Positions 33,815 through 45,535 of a stretch of 64,000 bases of DNA are shown here, in pieces. The notes below the pieces were generated by a model. That model was not told the DNA's origin. It saw only the letters and a list, made by a program, of their open reading frames with translations, and ran no database searches. This stretch comes from Antilocapra americana (taxonomy: Eukaryota > Chordata > Mammalia > Artiodactyla > Antilocapridae). Where the stretch lies: contig ML664161.1 in assembly GCA_007570785.1 (NCBI GenBank), forward strand, positions 7,395,035-7,459,034, read 5' to 3'. Every line of letters starts with the position of its first letter. Position 1 is the stretch's first letter. A program made the position numbers and the translations under genes.

Positions 33815-33935
33815 ATTCACCTTCATTTAGAAAGCCTGATCCAGCAATCTAGCAAGCCTAACCGTGGGGTTGTTGTTAGTCTTCTGCAGGACTTGTTCAA
33901 GACAGGCTTCATTTATAAGGGTTGACCCCATTCAT
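33815..33935 (+). repeat. 121-bp local duplication, copy 2
   Basis: Direct copy of 33104-33224, offset 711 bp. Seven of the eight differences fall between about 33836 and 33885, including aaagcctgatccagcaatct in place of aaagtctgatgcaggaatct. Confidence 0.92.
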
Positions 33936-34736
33936 TACTACATCCATCATTACTACGCATTACTTTGCATAGGCTAAAAACATCTGGATGTATCTGAAAA
34001 GGCAGAGAAATTTCAGGTTATGTAAAAGCTTAAATCTCTGGGCACTTAAGCGTGTATGCACAAATGATATATTCTATTTAGTATTTCTCATAATGAAAAA
34101 TCAGAATTTGGAATACTCATTCGTCTTCTTAAAACTGGTGATATATACACAAAAAATAAATTTCCAGAGGGTAAAACATTTACATATATATATGTGTAGA
34201 TGTTTTATTCTTTGGAAATGCTTGCTGATCTGTGGCAAATTCCCTCATCTTTGGGAGCTGGTGTAATTACATCTGCAGAATCAAAGGAGAGGATGACGCA
34301 ATGGCTTCTCTGAGAAGGTTGTCAGCGCCATCTGTTTCCTCCTGCAGAGCCTTCCTTTCCAAACTCCCCTCCCAGCTCGTGCATCTGGACTGTGTCCATG
34401 AAGTCTAGGAGGTTTTCCCAATGTCACAAGCTTGGGCAGAGTCATTCTGGCTCACCCGTCAGGGTTTCTTCCCCTCTGTCCAAGAGCCGTGGTAACATCA
34501 CCTTGCAGCCTACAAAGCCAGGGATGACAGTATTACACTGTTCCTCTCTGGAAGGCTGCTCTGCTTAAATTCCCCAGGAAATGATCCTCTATCTTGTCCT
34601 ACCCAGTTAGTAATTAACAGGAGTTGCTGAATGAATACCCCAGGGTCCCTATGCCCAGGATGGGATATTCAAGGTGTGTTTATACTGCCTCCAAGTGGTT
34701 CTCTCAGGGGCCTAAGTCCCAGTCAACCACAGTGTT
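33936..34736. other. Unassigned DNA
   Basis: No repeat recognised. Two short AT runs (tatatatatgtg near 34185) only. Confidence 0.4.
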
Positions 34737-34747
34737 AACTGGCTCAA

Positions 34748-34748
<1 letters not shown>

Positions 34749-34798
<50 letters not shown>

Positions 34799-34977
34799 CT
34801 CTTTGCGGCCCCATGGACTGTAGCCCGCCAGGCTCCTCTGTCCATGGAATTTTCCAGGCAAGAATACTGGAGTGGGGTGCCATTTCCTACTCCAGCGGTG
34901 TCTTCGCCACCCAGGGATCGAATCCTCGGCTCTTGCGTGTCCTGCCTTGGCAGACTACTACTGCCCCTCGGAAGTCC
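34749..34977 (-). mobile_element. Bov-tA SINE, antisense, with expanded GT tail
   Basis: Reverse Bov-tA framed by perfect 12-bp duplications aactggctcaat (34737-34748 and 34978-34989). Its 3' tail, read on this strand as (GT)23, lies at the left end. The body follows directly with gactctttgcggccccatgg, so about 20 bp between tail and body is lost. Confidence 0.95.
34751..34796. repeat. (GT)23 microsatellite
   Basis: Uninterrupted 46-bp GT run that is the simple-repeat tail of the SINE, since both lie inside one pair of target duplications. Confidence 0.97.
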
Positions 34978-35369
34978 AACTGGCTCAATAGGCAGCCTTT
35001 ATTAGCTTTCTTATCTCACCTTATCAGTCCTTCATCTTCAGATAAACTTCTTGCACCTAAATTTTTGTTTCATGGTGTTTCTTGGAGGAACCCGGCCGAA
35101 GAAATCAATTTACTAAGACTCTGAGGGAAATTTTTGTTCTGGAGTTATTGGATTATTTTAAGAAGTTATATCAAAAATATGGAAGAAGTACTGAGGAACA
35201 GCAGGGGGTGGGGAGGGATCTAGACTATCATTGCAGGTGACTGTGAAGAAAACTGCACAACTTTCCTCAGGTAGGGCTGGAAATGGCTTCAAAGGTGTTT
35301 CTTTTTAGGCATGCATTTCCTGCTCTCTGTATATAAAAACACTGTAACAAATATAATCTGTTAAAGATG

Positions 35370-35562
35370 TAACCTGAATGTAGGTAAGCATTTTTGCACA
35401 TAGATGTTTGATGAAGTATTTTTTATAATAGTGAAATATTGAAACCAACCTGAGGGTCTAGTTAAAAATATCACAAAATATAGTGTATCTACTAAATGGA
35501 ATATTATGCATACACTTAAAATGCCTATTTTAAAATGTGAAAAATGCTAATAATATAGGTTT
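35370..35562 (+). mobile_element. L1M ORF2 end relic
   Basis: gtgaaatattgaaaccaacc, ctaaatggaatattatgcat and ttaaaatgtgaaaaatgct match the terminal ORF2 region of old L1 in forward orientation. Confidence 0.6.
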
Positions 35563-35844
35563 GTGGGGGTATGTTACCTTTACCCACTGCTAGGAGGAAA
35601 GGCCCTGCCCCCACACACTTCTGTTTACAGTCCCCTTAGTTCCTTAAGAGTGATGACTTCTGAGAGGGAGGCCAAAAGAAGGTGCTGTTGGAAGGCCACG
35701 TGTGTGGTCTGCAAAGTGGATAAAATGGGTGCAAACATTACAAGCTGAGGAAATGGGAAGGCAAACAGAAGGAACTGCATTTAGGGAACTCCACTTACCA
35801 CTCCATCTCCTTGGGCTGTGTCTGCACCCCTGCCACAGCACAGG

Positions 35845-36055
35845 AGAGATTATGTATCTATCATTTATTGTATCCTGACGACATGCGACACACCATCCTA
35901 GCTGCTTTAGAAATATCATTCATAATATCTCTAACAACCTTCTAGGAAAATATCATAATCTCTATTTTTTGAAATATGGAAAGTAAGGATCAGGATGGTG
36001 TAAGCAATCAGCCTACCATCATTGAACAGAATGCAAACTCTGGTATTTCTGCTAC
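35845..36055 (+). mobile_element. MIR SINE
   Basis: Forward MIR relic: atcatttattgtatcctgac, accatcctagctgctttaga, caaccttctaggaaaatatc and aatatggaaagtaaggatca follow the MIR order through its core. Confidence 0.65.
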
Positions 36056-37701
36056 TGAGGAAATCAGAGCTAGGGACAGAAAAATGACCTTTCCTAAGTG
36101 ATGGGGAAGTGATTAATCAAACTCTAGAATAAAACCAGGGAGTGTGTAACTGCAGGAATTTAGGAAGACAGTCCTCCTAATCCATGCTGGGCTGACTCCT
36201 GGGGTGGCCACTTACCAGGTGACCTTGTTCTCATCCTGTTTCTTTTTAATTGTAAATTGAACTGACAGTAGACTTGCCACTGAATATGGCACAAAGGTTT
36301 GGCCTTTGAGCCAGTTCTCAGAGAAGCAAACAATCCCCAAACAGGAAGTCCATCTGAGGGGTGTGCATCTAGCCGTGCACTGCAGCCATCTGCCTCTCTG
36401 GAGGGATGCTTGCCCTGGCTCCAGAGAGGTGCAGCGAGTCGGCTGGGTTGGCTCCTTGCTGGTGTGGAGGGCAGATTGTGTCCGTCTCCTCCCAACTCTG
36501 TTCAACGATGTCTCGAGTGTCGCTTGAAAGCAGCAATGGTGTGGGTGTCTGCACCACGGAAATCAGTCAACACTGAAGATTTTACTGCAGACGGCTTTTC
36601 TCCTGGACTTCCAGCTGATTACCGGGCGAAAGCCTGAAGGACCAGAGGCGGCCCTGTAGACACTGCCATCTGTCTGCTGTGGCAAAGACAATGTGATGAC
36701 ACGTGGGTGATATCAACTGTGTCTGTGAACATACTGAGGTTTTAGGGAGCCTGTAGATATACGCCTTTTCCCTGACCCAGTTTTGAACCAGTTGGAATAT
36801 ACAGAACAGTCAGGCAGATGGAATCCAATGTATCAATATCATCCCTGTTGCTGATAAAGACTAGATGGTGAATGTGGTTTAAGGGCAGCAAGAACGGGCT
36901 TCTGGTCCTGAACCCCAGATTCAGGCAGACTTAACCACGCGGCCACAAGCTCATCTGGACAGCCAATAGCCCTCCCGCCTGCCCCCACCATATGGAGCTC
37001 TCCTACTAAAAACTGAGAACACAGACTCAGAACACTTGCTGTCTAGGAGCAGCTGACGCCCTAGATGAAGGAGAGAAGAAAGGACTGAGTTCTTGTTGCC
37101 TAATTCCTCTCCCAAAGCCCTTGATAAGGGCCTTGATTCCACTTTAGGGGGTAATGAGTGAGGGAGCAGATAGGAGAAGCATAATGACTCACATTGAGTG
37201 CCCACCACAAGGAAGTGAGTGACCACTATCCTATGAAAACCTAGTAACAACCACATGGGAAAGTGATGAGAAATGATAACTAGATTCTTTTCTGTGCAAG
37301 GTGAGTGTCACATTGAGTTGAATTAGCTTCTTCATTAGCTTCTCACATTGAGTTGACATTAGCAGGGGGAATTAACAGATGAGGTACAGAGAATTTAGAA
37401 TCCATATGTTGCTTTCACAGCTGGAGTGTGTTAGACCATAGCCTGAAGCGTAAAACCATCAAAGCAAAACCTCCACACATGGCCAGTACACAATTCATTC
37501 TACCTGTAAGAGTATGAGTTGAAATATTTTTTAACATCAGTGAAATGGAATTGGTATCAGTTTTTGAATCTGTAATGATTTTAGTCTTGCAAAAGGCACA
37601 CATTCAACTGTGTACTTCAACTGTATAGCTAGCCCTCAGTATTGATGTCTTTAAAAGTATCAGATGGTCCTGTATCTTTAGGAATATATGGTGGTGTTTC
37701 T
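36056..37701. other. Unassigned DNA with a GC-richer core
   Basis: No repeat firmly recognised. At 36160-36640 overlapping frames of 61-112 codons occur on both strands. A small direct repeat of cacattgagttga occurs near 37310 and 37348. Confidence 0.4.
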
Positions 37702-37759
37702 TCTGCATGCACAGCTTCCAACCACAACACTCTGCATGCACAGCTTCCAACCACAACAC
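37702..37759 (+). repeat. Perfect 29-bp tandem duplication
   Basis: Two identical adjacent 29-bp units (37702-37730 and 37731-37759) starting tctgcatgcacagcttccaa. No mismatch, so probably recent or kept uniform. Confidence 0.97.
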
Positions 37760-37832
37760 TGCCGATGGTGTCTACAAAAGAAAATGCATTCTACAAAAGT
37801 GATCATGGAACTTCAGAATCCTCTTCAAGCCT

Positions 37833-38036
37833 GAAGTGAAATGAAGTTGCTCAGTTGTGTCCAACTCTTTGGGACCCCATGGACTGTAGCCTACCAGGTT
37901 CCTCCATCCATGGGATTTTTCCAGGCAAGAATACTGGAGTGGGTTGCCATTTCCTTCTCCAGGAGATCTTCCTCACCCAGGGATTGAACCCTGGTTTCCC
38001 ACATTGTAGGCAGATGCTTTACCATCTGAGCCACAT
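37833..38036 (-). mobile_element. Bov-tA SINE, antisense
   Basis: Reverse copy: tgaagttgctcagttgtgtc, tggactgtagcctaccaggt, caggcaagaatactggagtg and ttaccatctgagccacatca. Full length. Confidence 0.93.
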
Positions 38037-38892
38037 CAGAAATTCTTGTGGGACCTGTCTCAGAGAAAACTTTGCCTGTCCTTCTCTGCGGGGCCTTTCC
38101 CCCATAAGCCTCTAGGGTACCTGTCCTTCATCCTGATACCACTGACTTTTCCTCTCTTTGTGGATTGTGAGCTGATGCTTCGCATTGGCTGGCCAGCAGG
38201 CAGCATGAGAGGTGGCATTCTGCAGTGAGTCTGTACAGGGTTTCTTTTTTTAAATGTGTATTTCCTCAGTTCTTATTTAGAAAATGTGGAAATCTTCTGC
38301 CCTTATCAATCTGCTAGTATCCTGCCTGCTAGAGCAGTATAGGCCAGAGAAGCTTTGAACTGTGTGAATGAGCTGGTTTCGCTCTATTTCCATCACAGTG
38401 AAACTGTCCAAGGGCTGGATATCCCTTTGGAGTGATGAATGGAATACAACTGTTTCTGTAGACCTTGATTTTAGTGCACGGGATAATTCCTAGTTAGTTG
38501 TTCTTGATGTTTTATATACTCATATCTCAGTGAATTATTATTCAGAACACTTATTAGGTGGCAAAAAATCAATAATTTGCCATTTGGGACATGAATTTGA
38601 ATCCTGTGGAACTTCTCTCATGCAGATTGGGTCATGATCTCAGGCTCCTCCCACTGGCTTTGTGAGTCTCCTTCTGTCATAAAGTGATCTTTAATCTCTT
38701 TCGGATCTAATTATGTTTGGAATGTAGTTTCTAAAGCTTTGGATTTCTATCAAAACCAAAATGAGAATACACCTTGTATTTTATGGTTAGAGCCTTCCTG
38801 ATTGATTATATTAGGCTGTTAATATCTCTAGAATGTGTTCTTATTTTATTGAACGTAAGTCTGGACTTTATACTGAAACTCAGTACTTGCCT
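38037..38892. other. Unassigned DNA
   Basis: No repeat or gene recognised. Confidence 0.4.
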
Positions 38893-39257
38893 GTTCATTA
38901 CTCAACAACTGTTTATTAAATGCCCATGATGTGTCAGGTTCTGCATTGGGCACCAAGGATTAATGTGCACTCAGGAAGTAGAATGAAAAGACACATTGAC
39001 AAATCATCACAATTTAGTGAGTGTTATAATGGTGGATGACTAGAAATGGTAGAAGGATGGAAGAGATGCATAAGAACGTCTGGGTGAGTCATGAAGCACT
39101 AGAATGAAACTTGAAGAATTAAGAGAGATTTTTCCAGAGGACAAACAGAGGAAGAACCTTCCAGGCAGAGTAAAAGGCTTAGAAATAAGGTGTTTGGGGA
39201 ACTAAGAGAAGTTCAGTATTTTTGAAGTGCCGAGGGCAAGGGAAGCAGGGGGTGAGG
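38893..39257 (-). mobile_element. L2 LINE 3' region, antisense
   Basis: Reverse L2: cattactcaacaactgttta and ttaaatgcccatgatgtgtc near the element's 3' end. After a diverged middle come aaccttccaggcagagtaaa and aggcttagaaataaggtgtt. No frame survives. Confidence 0.65.
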
Positions 39258-39259
39258 CC

Positions 39260-39452
39260 TAGCATGGGCCAGACGCTGTTAGAACAGCTTTATATTGATT
39301 ATCTTGACTAATTTTGATAAAATTATGAGGGTGGTATTGTTAGCCTCATTTAATAGATGAGGAAACTGAGGCTTGGGGGATGATATAACTTGCTCAGGAT
39401 TACTGACTTAGTAGATATTAGAGCTGAGATCAGACCCATTTGCAGATGTGAC
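39260..39452 (+). mobile_element. MIR SINE
   Basis: Forward MIR with the core aatagatgaggaaactgagg, then cttggg and aacttgctcaggattactga. Clear match to the conserved MIR core. Confidence 0.8.
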
Positions 39453-39883
39453 ATTATTTATCACTATGCAACACGGCTTCCACCATGTTTATCTTCACAG
39501 TCAAGCTCATAGACAAACTCTTTCTGGTTTCAGTCTCAGCAGGTAGCAGCCAGTGTCCCTGTTTATAATCAAGTTATTTTTATCTACAAGATCAGCAAAG
39601 ATAGCTGGAGTGTGGAATGCAACTATTATACGATATCATCACTCCCTGACTAAGAGGATTGCAGAGCAAACCCCTTTCCTCCAAACACAACACTCACTGT
39701 GTGGCAGAGAAATTTCCAGTTAAAATCTGAGGCTCAATAATTATCAGATAATCAAACTACAACTCCACCAAAACTATGGCACACACTCAGAGTAGCTCTA
39801 GCAGAGTCTGAGCTGTCAAGGGGTCTTGGAGAGGACTGTTTGAAAGTAGTAGGATGCATGTGTTTATTAGAAAGCATGAGAGC

Positions 39884-40252
39884 GACTTCCCTGGTGGTCC
39901 AGTGGTTAAGAATCTGCCTTCCAATTTAGGGGATAAAGGTTTGATCCTTGGGCTTCCCTGGTGGCCCAGTAGCAGGAGACTCAGGTTCGATCCCTGAGTC
40001 AGAAAGCTCCTCTGGAGAAGGAAATGGAAACCCACTCTAATATTCTTGCCTGGGAAAATTCATGGACAGAAGAGCCTGGTAGGCTACAGTCCACGGGGTT
40101 GCAATAGGGTTGGACACAACTTAGCAGCTAAAAAGGACAACAGGGAACTAATATCCCACATACCTCAAGGAAACTAAGCCTGTGCACCACAACTAGAGAG
40201 AGTTGCACGATGCAGTGAAGACCCAAGGCAGGCAAATAAAGAAAGAAAAAGC
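39884..40252 (+). mobile_element. CHR-type tRNA SINE split by Bov-tA
   Basis: Forward CHR: head gacttccctggtggtccagt and ggttaagaatctgccttcca up to about 39950. After the nested SINE it resumes with gggaactaatatcccacata, ctaagcctgtgcaccacaac and the tail aaagaaagaaaaagc. Confidence 0.88.
39951..40139 (+). mobile_element. Bov-tA SINE nested in CHR
   Basis: Forward copy: ggcttccctggtggcccagt, then agcaggagactcaggttcga (part of the tRNA head is missing), ctaatattcttgcctgggaa and ggttggacacaacttagcag. Inserted in the middle of the CHR element. Confidence 0.92.
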
Positions 40253-40324
40253 ACGAGGAAGAACAGGTGCCTTTGGCACTCCTACCACTCTGCTTGTCAT
40301 GAATCCCTTCATTCTGCTAGTACT

Positions 40325-40436
40325 CTAGCCTGGGCATGAAGAGCCAGCCTGGCACGATGGAAATGCCAGTGAACCTGCAGTCTAAGATCTTAAGTTTGGT
40401 CCCTTAAGTCACTGTGGGATTTTGGGCAAGCAATGT
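40325..40436 (-). mobile_element. MIR relic, antisense
   Basis: gagccagcctggcacgatgg and gtgggattttgggcaagcaa recall the reverse MIR order. Short and diverged. Confidence 0.4.
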
Positions 40437-40459
40437 TCCCTTTTTCACTTCCTTGCCTA

Positions 40460-40690
40460 CATAGGCAAAGTGATCAAAAGTGCAGGATTTGGGGCCAGAC
40501 TTCCAGAACTGAAATCCTCCATCACCATTCCCAACTGTGTACCCCTGGGCAAGACACTGAACGGCTTGTGCATTGATTTTCACACCTGGAATTCAGGGAT
40601 AGTAACAGTACCTACCTCATGGGGTTGTTGGGAAAAGAAACTGAGACCATTTGTAGGAGGCGCCTGGAGTGATGTCTGACAGGGAGGAAG
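40460..40690 (-). mobile_element. MIR SINE, antisense
   Basis: Reverse MIR: tttggggccagacttccaga, gtgtacccctgggcaagaca, agggatagtaacagtaccta and cctcatggggttgttgggaa. All are conserved blocks of the MIR core in this orientation. Confidence 0.8.
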
Positions 40691-42014
40691 AAGGGAAATG
40701 TTAGCTTTCATTCCTGTTGTTTTTTCTAGTTCTGCACCTCCTTGCTCCATTCAAGGCTGAATGCTCCTTCCTGGAGAAAATCCTTCTATCTCTTGAAATT
40801 CTGTTTGCATGTCAAGAATGCCAATGTGAACTTAACGGGTATTCTGGGACAATTGCAGGCACTGTAGCGACCTCCAGCCTTGACTTGGCACATCCAGCAC
40901 CTGGCGTCCTTTGTTGCAGCTCCCCAAGAACAATAAGCATCCATTTAGTTCCAGAAAAACAATGGTGACCTTATTTCATGTTGGTTCTGTGATGTGACTT
41001 ATCATCTCTTTGCCATAACCAAACATTATACTCTTTGCATAATGGAAAAACAAATATTGATGCTCTTTTTATTTGTTTCTCTTAATAAGGGGAAGCCTAC
41101 TATTTTAGGTTGACAAATTCTATTGGAAATAAATCATATTGCAATATGATTACCACTGAATCATGGTTGCTACCCATGTTCTTTAAATGTACAATACATG
41201 CTGGAAGCATTGTGTTTTAGCACATATTTGACTTTCAGTTCTGTTTCCATAGTGTTAGACTAGAGCCCATCTGTTAATTGTCCCTGGTGGTCTTTTAGGA
41301 ATCCTTACTATCTTTGGGATGTTGAGTCATGTGGTGGAAACCACAAAAATCTCCTAATTAGTTCTAGCTATGCTACTTCTGTCCAGGTGTCCTGGACAAG
41401 TATCAGAGGAATAAGAAAAGCAAGAAAAGAAGGAAGTAGATACAGAGGTTGCATGCACAAACCAATCTCACTCCAATCTAGAGTTGGAATTCAATTTCCC
41501 ATTATTTATGAGATTTTTACAAAAAAATAGAGATACTTTTTAGCTGGTTCTTTGTAACTCTTTTCTTGTCAATGGATTCAGTGGTCTTTCTTTTTAAAGC
41601 ATCTTTAAAAAACTTAGACAGATTGAATTTATAGCCAATTATAATGCCTAGGGCAGTTAACATGATCAAAACATTTCCATATTTACATTTCACAATAGCT
41701 GCAAAGACACTGTACAGATCACATTTAATTTTCAGCAAATTGTCTTAGGCAGTGATTCTCTTGCTTATGAATTTTGGGAAATGGTAATTTCTCTTAATGT
41801 TTGCCATATTTACTATAGTTATAAGCTTATATATTTTGTTCTCAGTTTAAGTTTCCAAAAGCACATTCTGTATTACGTTGATGCTACATGTAACATATGC
41901 AACACATTTATAATTAAACCTATGTGCACTCTGTATATAAAATTCTACATTTTTAATATAACTATAGATAGTTTTGCATCAGAATATAAGGAGGATGAGA
42001 GCTACCTCATTGAA
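40691..42014. other. Unassigned AT-rich DNA
   Basis: No repeat recognised. Forward frame of 83 codons at 40717-40968 and reverse frame of 73 codons at 41517-41738 show nothing I can identify. Confidence 0.4.
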
Positions 42015-42116
42015 TAATACCATGTTCCAGGTACTGGGCTAGGTATTTTATATTTATTCCTTTAGTCTTCACAAAAGTTATGAGAGGTAAATTTACCTTT
42101 TAAGGCAATATCATTT
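42015..42116 (+). mobile_element. MIR relic
   Basis: ccatgttccaggtactgggc, taggtattttatatttattc and cttcacaaaagttatgagag follow the MIR order, forward. Confidence 0.6.
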
Positions 42117-42303
42117 CCTTGATTTCTGGAAAATTGTTACCTGGCCCTTTTAGAAGCCATTTCTAAGGGACAGAAAGCTTGTCAAGTGCTTGAAGTTGGT
42201 ACCATCCTTTGTAGCTGCCACCACTGGCCAGGAAGTAAGTAAAGTGAGGCCAATGGAAATGTCTCTGAGTTATTGTAATGATTTACTTAATCCTGAGCAG
42301 GAT

Positions 42304-42870
42304 GGTGATTGCAGCCATGAAATCAAAAGACGCCTACTCCTTGGAAGGAAAGTTATGGCCAACCTGGATAGCATATTGAAAAGCAGAGATATTACTTTGC
42401 CAACAAAGGTCCATCTAATCAAGGCTATGGTTTTTCCAGTAGTCATGTATGGATGTGAGAGTTGGACAGTGAAAAAGGCTGAGCGCTGAAGAACTGATGC
42501 TTTTAAACTGTGGTGTTGGAGAAGACTTTTGAGCGTCCCTTGGACTGCAGGGAGATCCAACAAGTCCATCCTAAAGGAAATCAGTCCTGGGTGTTCATTG
42601 GAAGGACTGATGTTGAAGCTGAAACTCCAACACTTTGGCCACCTCATGGGAAGAGTTGACTCACTGGGAAAGACCCCAATGCTGGGAAGGATTGGGGGCA
42701 GGAGAAGAAGGGGACGACAGAGGATAAGATGGCTGGATGGCATCACCGACTCGATGGACATGGGGTTTGGGTGGACTCTGGGAGTTGGTGATGGACAGGG
42801 AGGTCTGGCGTGCTGCGGTTCATGGAGTCGCAAGGAGTCAGACACGACTGAGTGACTGAACTGAACTGAA
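42304..42870 (+). mobile_element. BovB LINE 3' fragment
   Basis: Forward 567-bp copy: gcagccatgaaatcaaaaga, gtatggatgtgagagttgga, ggaaggactgatgttgaagc, and 3' end cagacacgactgagtgactg followed by an aactg repeat tail. Perfect 11-bp target duplication ctgagcaggat at 42293-42303 and 42871-42881. Two open pieces of about 100 codons are remnants of the ORF C-terminus. Confidence 0.95.
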
Positions 42871-42881
42871 CTGAGCAGGAT

Positions 42882-43689
42882 TAAAGTGGAACCAATTACT
42901 TAGAGAAGGTAGGTGCAATATATCATTATCAACTCTCTTCAATCATTTATTTCTTTATAATTAGATACATTCAAGTATATATTTGCTTAGACTTTAAACA
43001 GATCTGCTTTTCATAACTCATTTAGGCATCTTTACACAGGGCCACATGACAAAAAAATATATGTGCTAAGTCTGATTGCAATAGCAGGTGGTAAGGGGGA
43101 TAGTCAAGCAGATGTAGGAGTCTAATACATATTTCTTTCCTTCAGGAAACTTAAGTGAGGTTGGGCATGTATAATCACAGAGGAAAATAGCTATTAATTC
43201 AAGACAGCATTTGATATGGTATACTAAGGCTTAAAGCAATAAATAAAGCCGGCTAGTAAATAGCAGAAAGGAAAGGTATCAGTCAAGGTCTTGGCAGGAA
43301 GCGGATGTCAGATTCAAACTGGGAATTTGAGGAGACTTTAATTTTTTAAAAAGACTCTTTACAAAGGGGAGTGTTTGTAAAGGGAAAAACCACATAGAGT
43401 GCAGTCCTGGGGGAGTAAGGGAGCCAGCCCATGGCACTCACCTCCTGGGGCAGTGAGCAGGGTGGAGAGGAGGAAGTGTGGATCTGGAGGGGCAAACTAC
43501 ACACTAGCCATTAAAGAACTTCTGTGTGCTGCAGTGTTTTGGCTGCAAGGAGGAAAAGATGGACCTTCTTTGAAAGAATGGAAGTAGAATGTACAGGTAC
43601 AAGAGGAAGGATGAGGACACTGTTCAGAGTGAACACAGGACATCAAGGTTCCAGTTTGGGAAAAATGCATAGTCTGGGGTGACAAAGAG
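42882..43689. other. Unassigned DNA
   Basis: No repeat confidently recognised. Confidence 0.4.
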
Positions 43690-43880
43690 CAGAGAAGTAG
43701 GATATAGATTACAAAACAGTTTGGGGCCAAATTATGAAGGCCTTGAATGCCAAGTTAAGGAATCTGTACCTCGTCCTAAGAACAACAGCCAGTGAACATT
43801 TTAAAATCAGTAATGAAGCTGGCATCTTAGAAAAATTAATCAACACCAATGAGAAAACTGATTTGGCACAAGTGGCAGAA
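43690..43880 (-). mobile_element. L2 LINE fragment, antisense
   Basis: ggggccaaattatgaaggcc, ttgaatgccaagttaaggaa and acagccagtgaacattttaa match the reverse L2 3' coding end. Confidence 0.55.
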
Positions 43881-44149
43881 TGTTCAACTTAGACATAATA
43901 GCTTGATATGAAGTAATGGAGGGCAGCAGGACTGAAAAGTAGAAGAAATAGGGTCTGTGAAGAAGGAAGTCATGGTCTTCTTAAAGGTAAGGTTGAAAAC
44001 CTGCTTCTGGGGTGTTCTTGCCTCCCAACTGGGAATCCTGATTGAAATGTACTGAGAGTGAGCCAGGACAAATGTCCCATGTGAGCTAACAAAATGCCCC
44101 TCAGGCTGGTTTCTCACTAATCTAGGGCTGGTTAGAGTGTGAGAATGGC

Positions 44150-44312
44150 TTGACCTGGATGGAGAAGATGGGGTTTGAATCACTGCTCCGCCAGTATTAG
44201 CAGATCACCTGGACACTCTGAACCTCCAACTCACATCCTCAAAGTGAGACTCTACTATTTATTGCCTAGGATGGTTGTGGGAATTCATTCAATGAGATTT
44301 GTGGACTGCAGA
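44150..44312 (-). mobile_element. MIR SINE, antisense
   Basis: ggggtttgaatcactgctcc, cctggacactctgaacctcc and ttgcctaggatggttgtggg match the reverse MIR core order. Confidence 0.6.
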
Positions 44313-45378
44313 GAACCACAAGGAGGTGAGGACTGTATGGGGGTGAGGATGGGGTCACTGTTATGCCTCTGAGGACCTTGTTTTCCTGGGCAGGGTGAGT
44401 GGAAAGGGAGCAGGCTCTTCCTAAATGTTAAATTACACCCCACTCTCTTTCTGCTGTGTGCTTAGATTTGATTGATTACTATAAGCCTCAGACTTCCAAT
44501 TATCCATCCACTGCTGAACAGGGCAGTATGTTTTATCTGACAAGGTGAATTCTTTAAAACTCTTGGTTTATTTTCATTCTCCCAGCCCATGACTGCAAAA
44601 GGTTTTTTTTTGCTGTTGTTGCTTCTCTGAGTTTGCTGCGGATGCTAGTTTTGGCTGATGATAATTTCCCCCAAGACCTGGTACTTTTTGGCCTGAGTAT
44701 TTAGCAACAGTTTGCTGATATATAGATTAAAGCAGTGAGCCCGTTTAAATAAAATGGATGTGAAATTTGCTTGTTTTCTCAGCTTTGAGGTTTGTATGCA
44801 GATGCCTCTGTGGACTCCCCAAGGAAAACAGAGCTTTCAATTTTATGCAATTTTTACAAATAATTTTTTTTCTTCCCTTCAGAGAATGCCCACAGAACTA
44901 ATAATAGCTATAAAATAATATGACCACATTGATGTGTAGACATAAAGTAGCTCTCTAGTCTCATTCGCCAGCTAAGACTCCAAACCATGAAGTCCAAAAT
45001 CTTGCCTTCACAAATTACAAATGACCTCTTGCCATGGAATTCTATGATTGAGTTAACTAATTGAAACCATGACTTAAATACCTCTAGGGTCAGGGATCCT
45101 CTTTAGTTATCCCAATGGCTTAGCAATAATTTTGTGTAGGGGGGTATGTAGCTTATAATAGAAAATCTGAGTCTTGTTGCCTCAATTTTTCTGTATTCTT
45201 CAGTGACTGAACTTTCACGCAACACAGTTATAAACATAAATGAAGTCCCTGCTAAACCCATAGCCCTGTACTGGATGCTTAGGGAGAAAGACCTTTAAGA
45301 CATAACTAGTCTTCTCTAAGGGTTTGTTGGGGACATTAGACCTAAGTAATACTGATGAGTGGTTGTCCTGTCTCTCCT
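44313..45378. other. Repeat-free DNA, about 1.1 kb
   Basis: No interspersed repeat recognised and no coding signal. One of the cleaner single-copy-looking stretches of the window. Confidence 0.4.
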
Positions 45379-45387
45379 CAGTCACTT

Positions 45388-45535
45388 CAGTTCAGTTCAG
45401 TCGCTCAGTCATATCTGACTCTTTGTGACCCCATGGGCTGCAGCACACCAGGCTTCTCTGTCCATCACCAACTCCTGGAGCTTGCTCAAACTCATGTCCA
45501 TTGAGTTGGTGATGCCATCCAACCATCTCATCCTT
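45388..45535 (-). mobile_element. BovB LINE 3' fragment, antisense
   Basis: 148 bp: cagttcagttcagtcgctca at the 3' terminus, actcatgtccattgagttgg near the truncated end. Flanked by agtcactt at 45380-45387 and 45536-45543. Confidence 0.92.

Noticed and set aside
34624..35124. 166-codon forward frame with a run of Cys-Val repeats
   Set aside because: The Cys-Val run is the translated GT microsatellite and the rest is Bov-tA; not a gene.
42270..42845. 191-codon reverse frame
   Set aside because: Antisense shadow of the BovB 3' fragment. The same shadow occurs at 24154-24606 and 29677-29994.
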